In this document: piece by piece, positions 63,348 to 64,000 of the stretch
Position numbering within the stretch: position 1 is the first letter of the stretch
How the letters are laid out: each line of letters opens with the position of its first letter
DNA from: Caulobacter sp. X
Lineage (GTDB): Bacteria; Pseudomonadota; Alphaproteobacteria; Caulobacterales; Caulobacteraceae
Reading direction: 5' to 3'
Length of the DNA stretch: 64,000 bases
Assembly: GCF_002742635.1 (NCBI RefSeq)
Contig: NZ_PEGF01000001.1
Location: 682,001-746,000, forward strand
Program-made: the position numbers and the translations under genes
The notes under the pieces: generated by a model
The model's input: the letters and a program-made list of their open reading frames with translations, nothing else
Told to the model about the DNA's origin: nothing
Databases searched by the model: none

Positions 63348-64000
63348 AGGCCTTCTTCGTCGCCGGGACCGGCACCGATCTGGGCAAGACCCATATCGGC
63401 TGCAAGCTGCTGGAAGCCGTCCGGAATCGCGACCTGAAGGTCGACGCCTTCAAGCCCGTCGTGAGCGGGTTCGATCCCGAAGCGCCGGAGACCAGTGATC
63501 CGGCACGTCTTGCGGTCGCTTTGGGCCGACCTGACGCTTGGGCGGAGGTTTCGCCCCGTCGCTACCGCGCGCCGCTGGCGCCCAACCTCGCCGCGCGGCT
63601 AGAGGGCGATATCCTGCGGATGGACGACCTCATCGCCGATTGCCGAGCCTGGCTCAGCGGACGCGACGTCGATCTCGCCCTCGTGGAAGGCGCGGGCGGC
63701 GTGATGTCGCCGATGACCGACGAGGCGACAAACCTCGACCTGATGGCGGCGCTTGGCCTGCCCATCCTGCTGGTCGCCGGCAGCTATCTCGGGACGGCCA
63801 GCCATCTGCTGACCGCGCTGGAGGTCGTTCGGGCCCGGAGCCTGACCGTGGCGGCGATCGTGGTCAGTGAAAGCCTCGACGCGCCCGACCTCGACCAGAC
63901 GGTCGAAATGCTGCGCGCCTTCGAGCGCCGGGCGCCGATCCTCGTCGCGCCCCGCGCCGGCTTGGACGCCGGCGAACTCGCCGACGTCCTGCTGGGCTAA
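63344..64000 (+). CDS. bioD: Dethiobiotin synthetase
   Basis: ATP-dependent carboxylase closing the ureido ring to give dethiobiotin. 218 residues, complete: the TAA occupies the last three bases of the window. P-loop FFVAGTGTDLGKTHIGCKLL; substrate segments VDAFKPVVSGFDPEAPETSD and LALVEGAGGVMSPMTDEATN (the GAGG motif); then LPILLVAGSYLGTASHLLTA. Start overlaps bioF by four bases. bioB is not in the window. Confidence 0.97.
   Translation: MKAFFVAGTGTDLGKTHIGCKLLEAVRNRDLKVDAFKPVVSGFDPEAPETSDPARLAVALGRPDAWAEVSPRRYRAPLAPNLAARLEGDILRMDDLIADCRAWLSGRDVDLALVEGAGGVMSPMTDEATNLDLMAALGLPILLVAGSYLGTASHLLTALEVVRARSLTVAAIVVSESLDAPDLDQTVEMLRAFERRAPILVAPRAGLDAGELADVLLG

Overview
The window is a dense, high-GC chromosomal segment of an alphaproteobacterium, most likely Caulobacter or a close relative. 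The evidence is the many TonB-dependent receptor and FecI/FecR genes, an exact match to the Caulobacter housekeeping -10 element upstream of guaB, the gene content and order (gyrA-coaD-peptidylprolyl isomerases, queA-tgt, cysTWA, ast genes, guaB/guaA, bioA/bioFD), and the Ala/Phe quinolone-determining region in GyrA. No phage, insertion sequence, plasmid gene or CRISPR array was seen.

Region 1 (1-9271): two cell-surface signalling operons of the FecI-FecR-TonB receptor type lie back to back. The left one runs leftward and its receptor is cut by the window edge. The right one runs rightward and ends in a Tat-exported PhoX-like (DUF839) protein whose start codon overlaps the receptor stop. About 600 bp between them hold no intact gene.

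Region 2 (9272-18113) is accessory in character. It has an intergenic cluster of small palindromes and degenerate repeats, a DUF4387 gene beside a truncated AtuA-type partner, a bile-acid/sodium-symporter-type transporter, and an apparent catabolic block: two exported amidohydrolases around an outer-membrane barrel protein, with a divergent AraC regulator. A DUF4239-like membrane protein follows.

Region 3 (18201-28930) is mainly housekeeping: guaB-MAPEG-RsmB-like methyltransferase-guaA in one leftward run, a small Cys-repeat exported protein, K+ channel-rlmE-ppx/gppA, then hspQ, phhA and an acyltransferase.

Region 4 (29023-35473) is a leftward arginine-succinyltransferase catabolic operon (M20 hydrolase-astA-astD-astB-GNAT). 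Beside it sits a LytTR regulator with a frameshift in its DNA-binding domain. An M20 enzyme takes the place where an AstE might be expected.

Region 5 (35555-45617): tamA-tamB (outer-membrane protein assembly), a divergent circularly permuted ATP-grasp/alpha-E/transglutaminase operon, and a PilZ protein.

Region 6 (45751-53016): sulfate transporter genes cysT-cysW-cysA, tRNA-Lys(TTT), a lipoprotein, queA-tgt (queuosine), and an endonuclease/exonuclease/phosphatase-family membrane protein.

Region 7 (53071-64000): gyrA-coaD and three cyclophilin-type isomerases, sodC, a lipoprotein, an EamA transporter, and the biotin genes bioA and, divergently, bioF-bioD, which share a nearly identical leader immediately before their start codons.

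All identifications come from reading the sequence and recalling family features; no database search was run.
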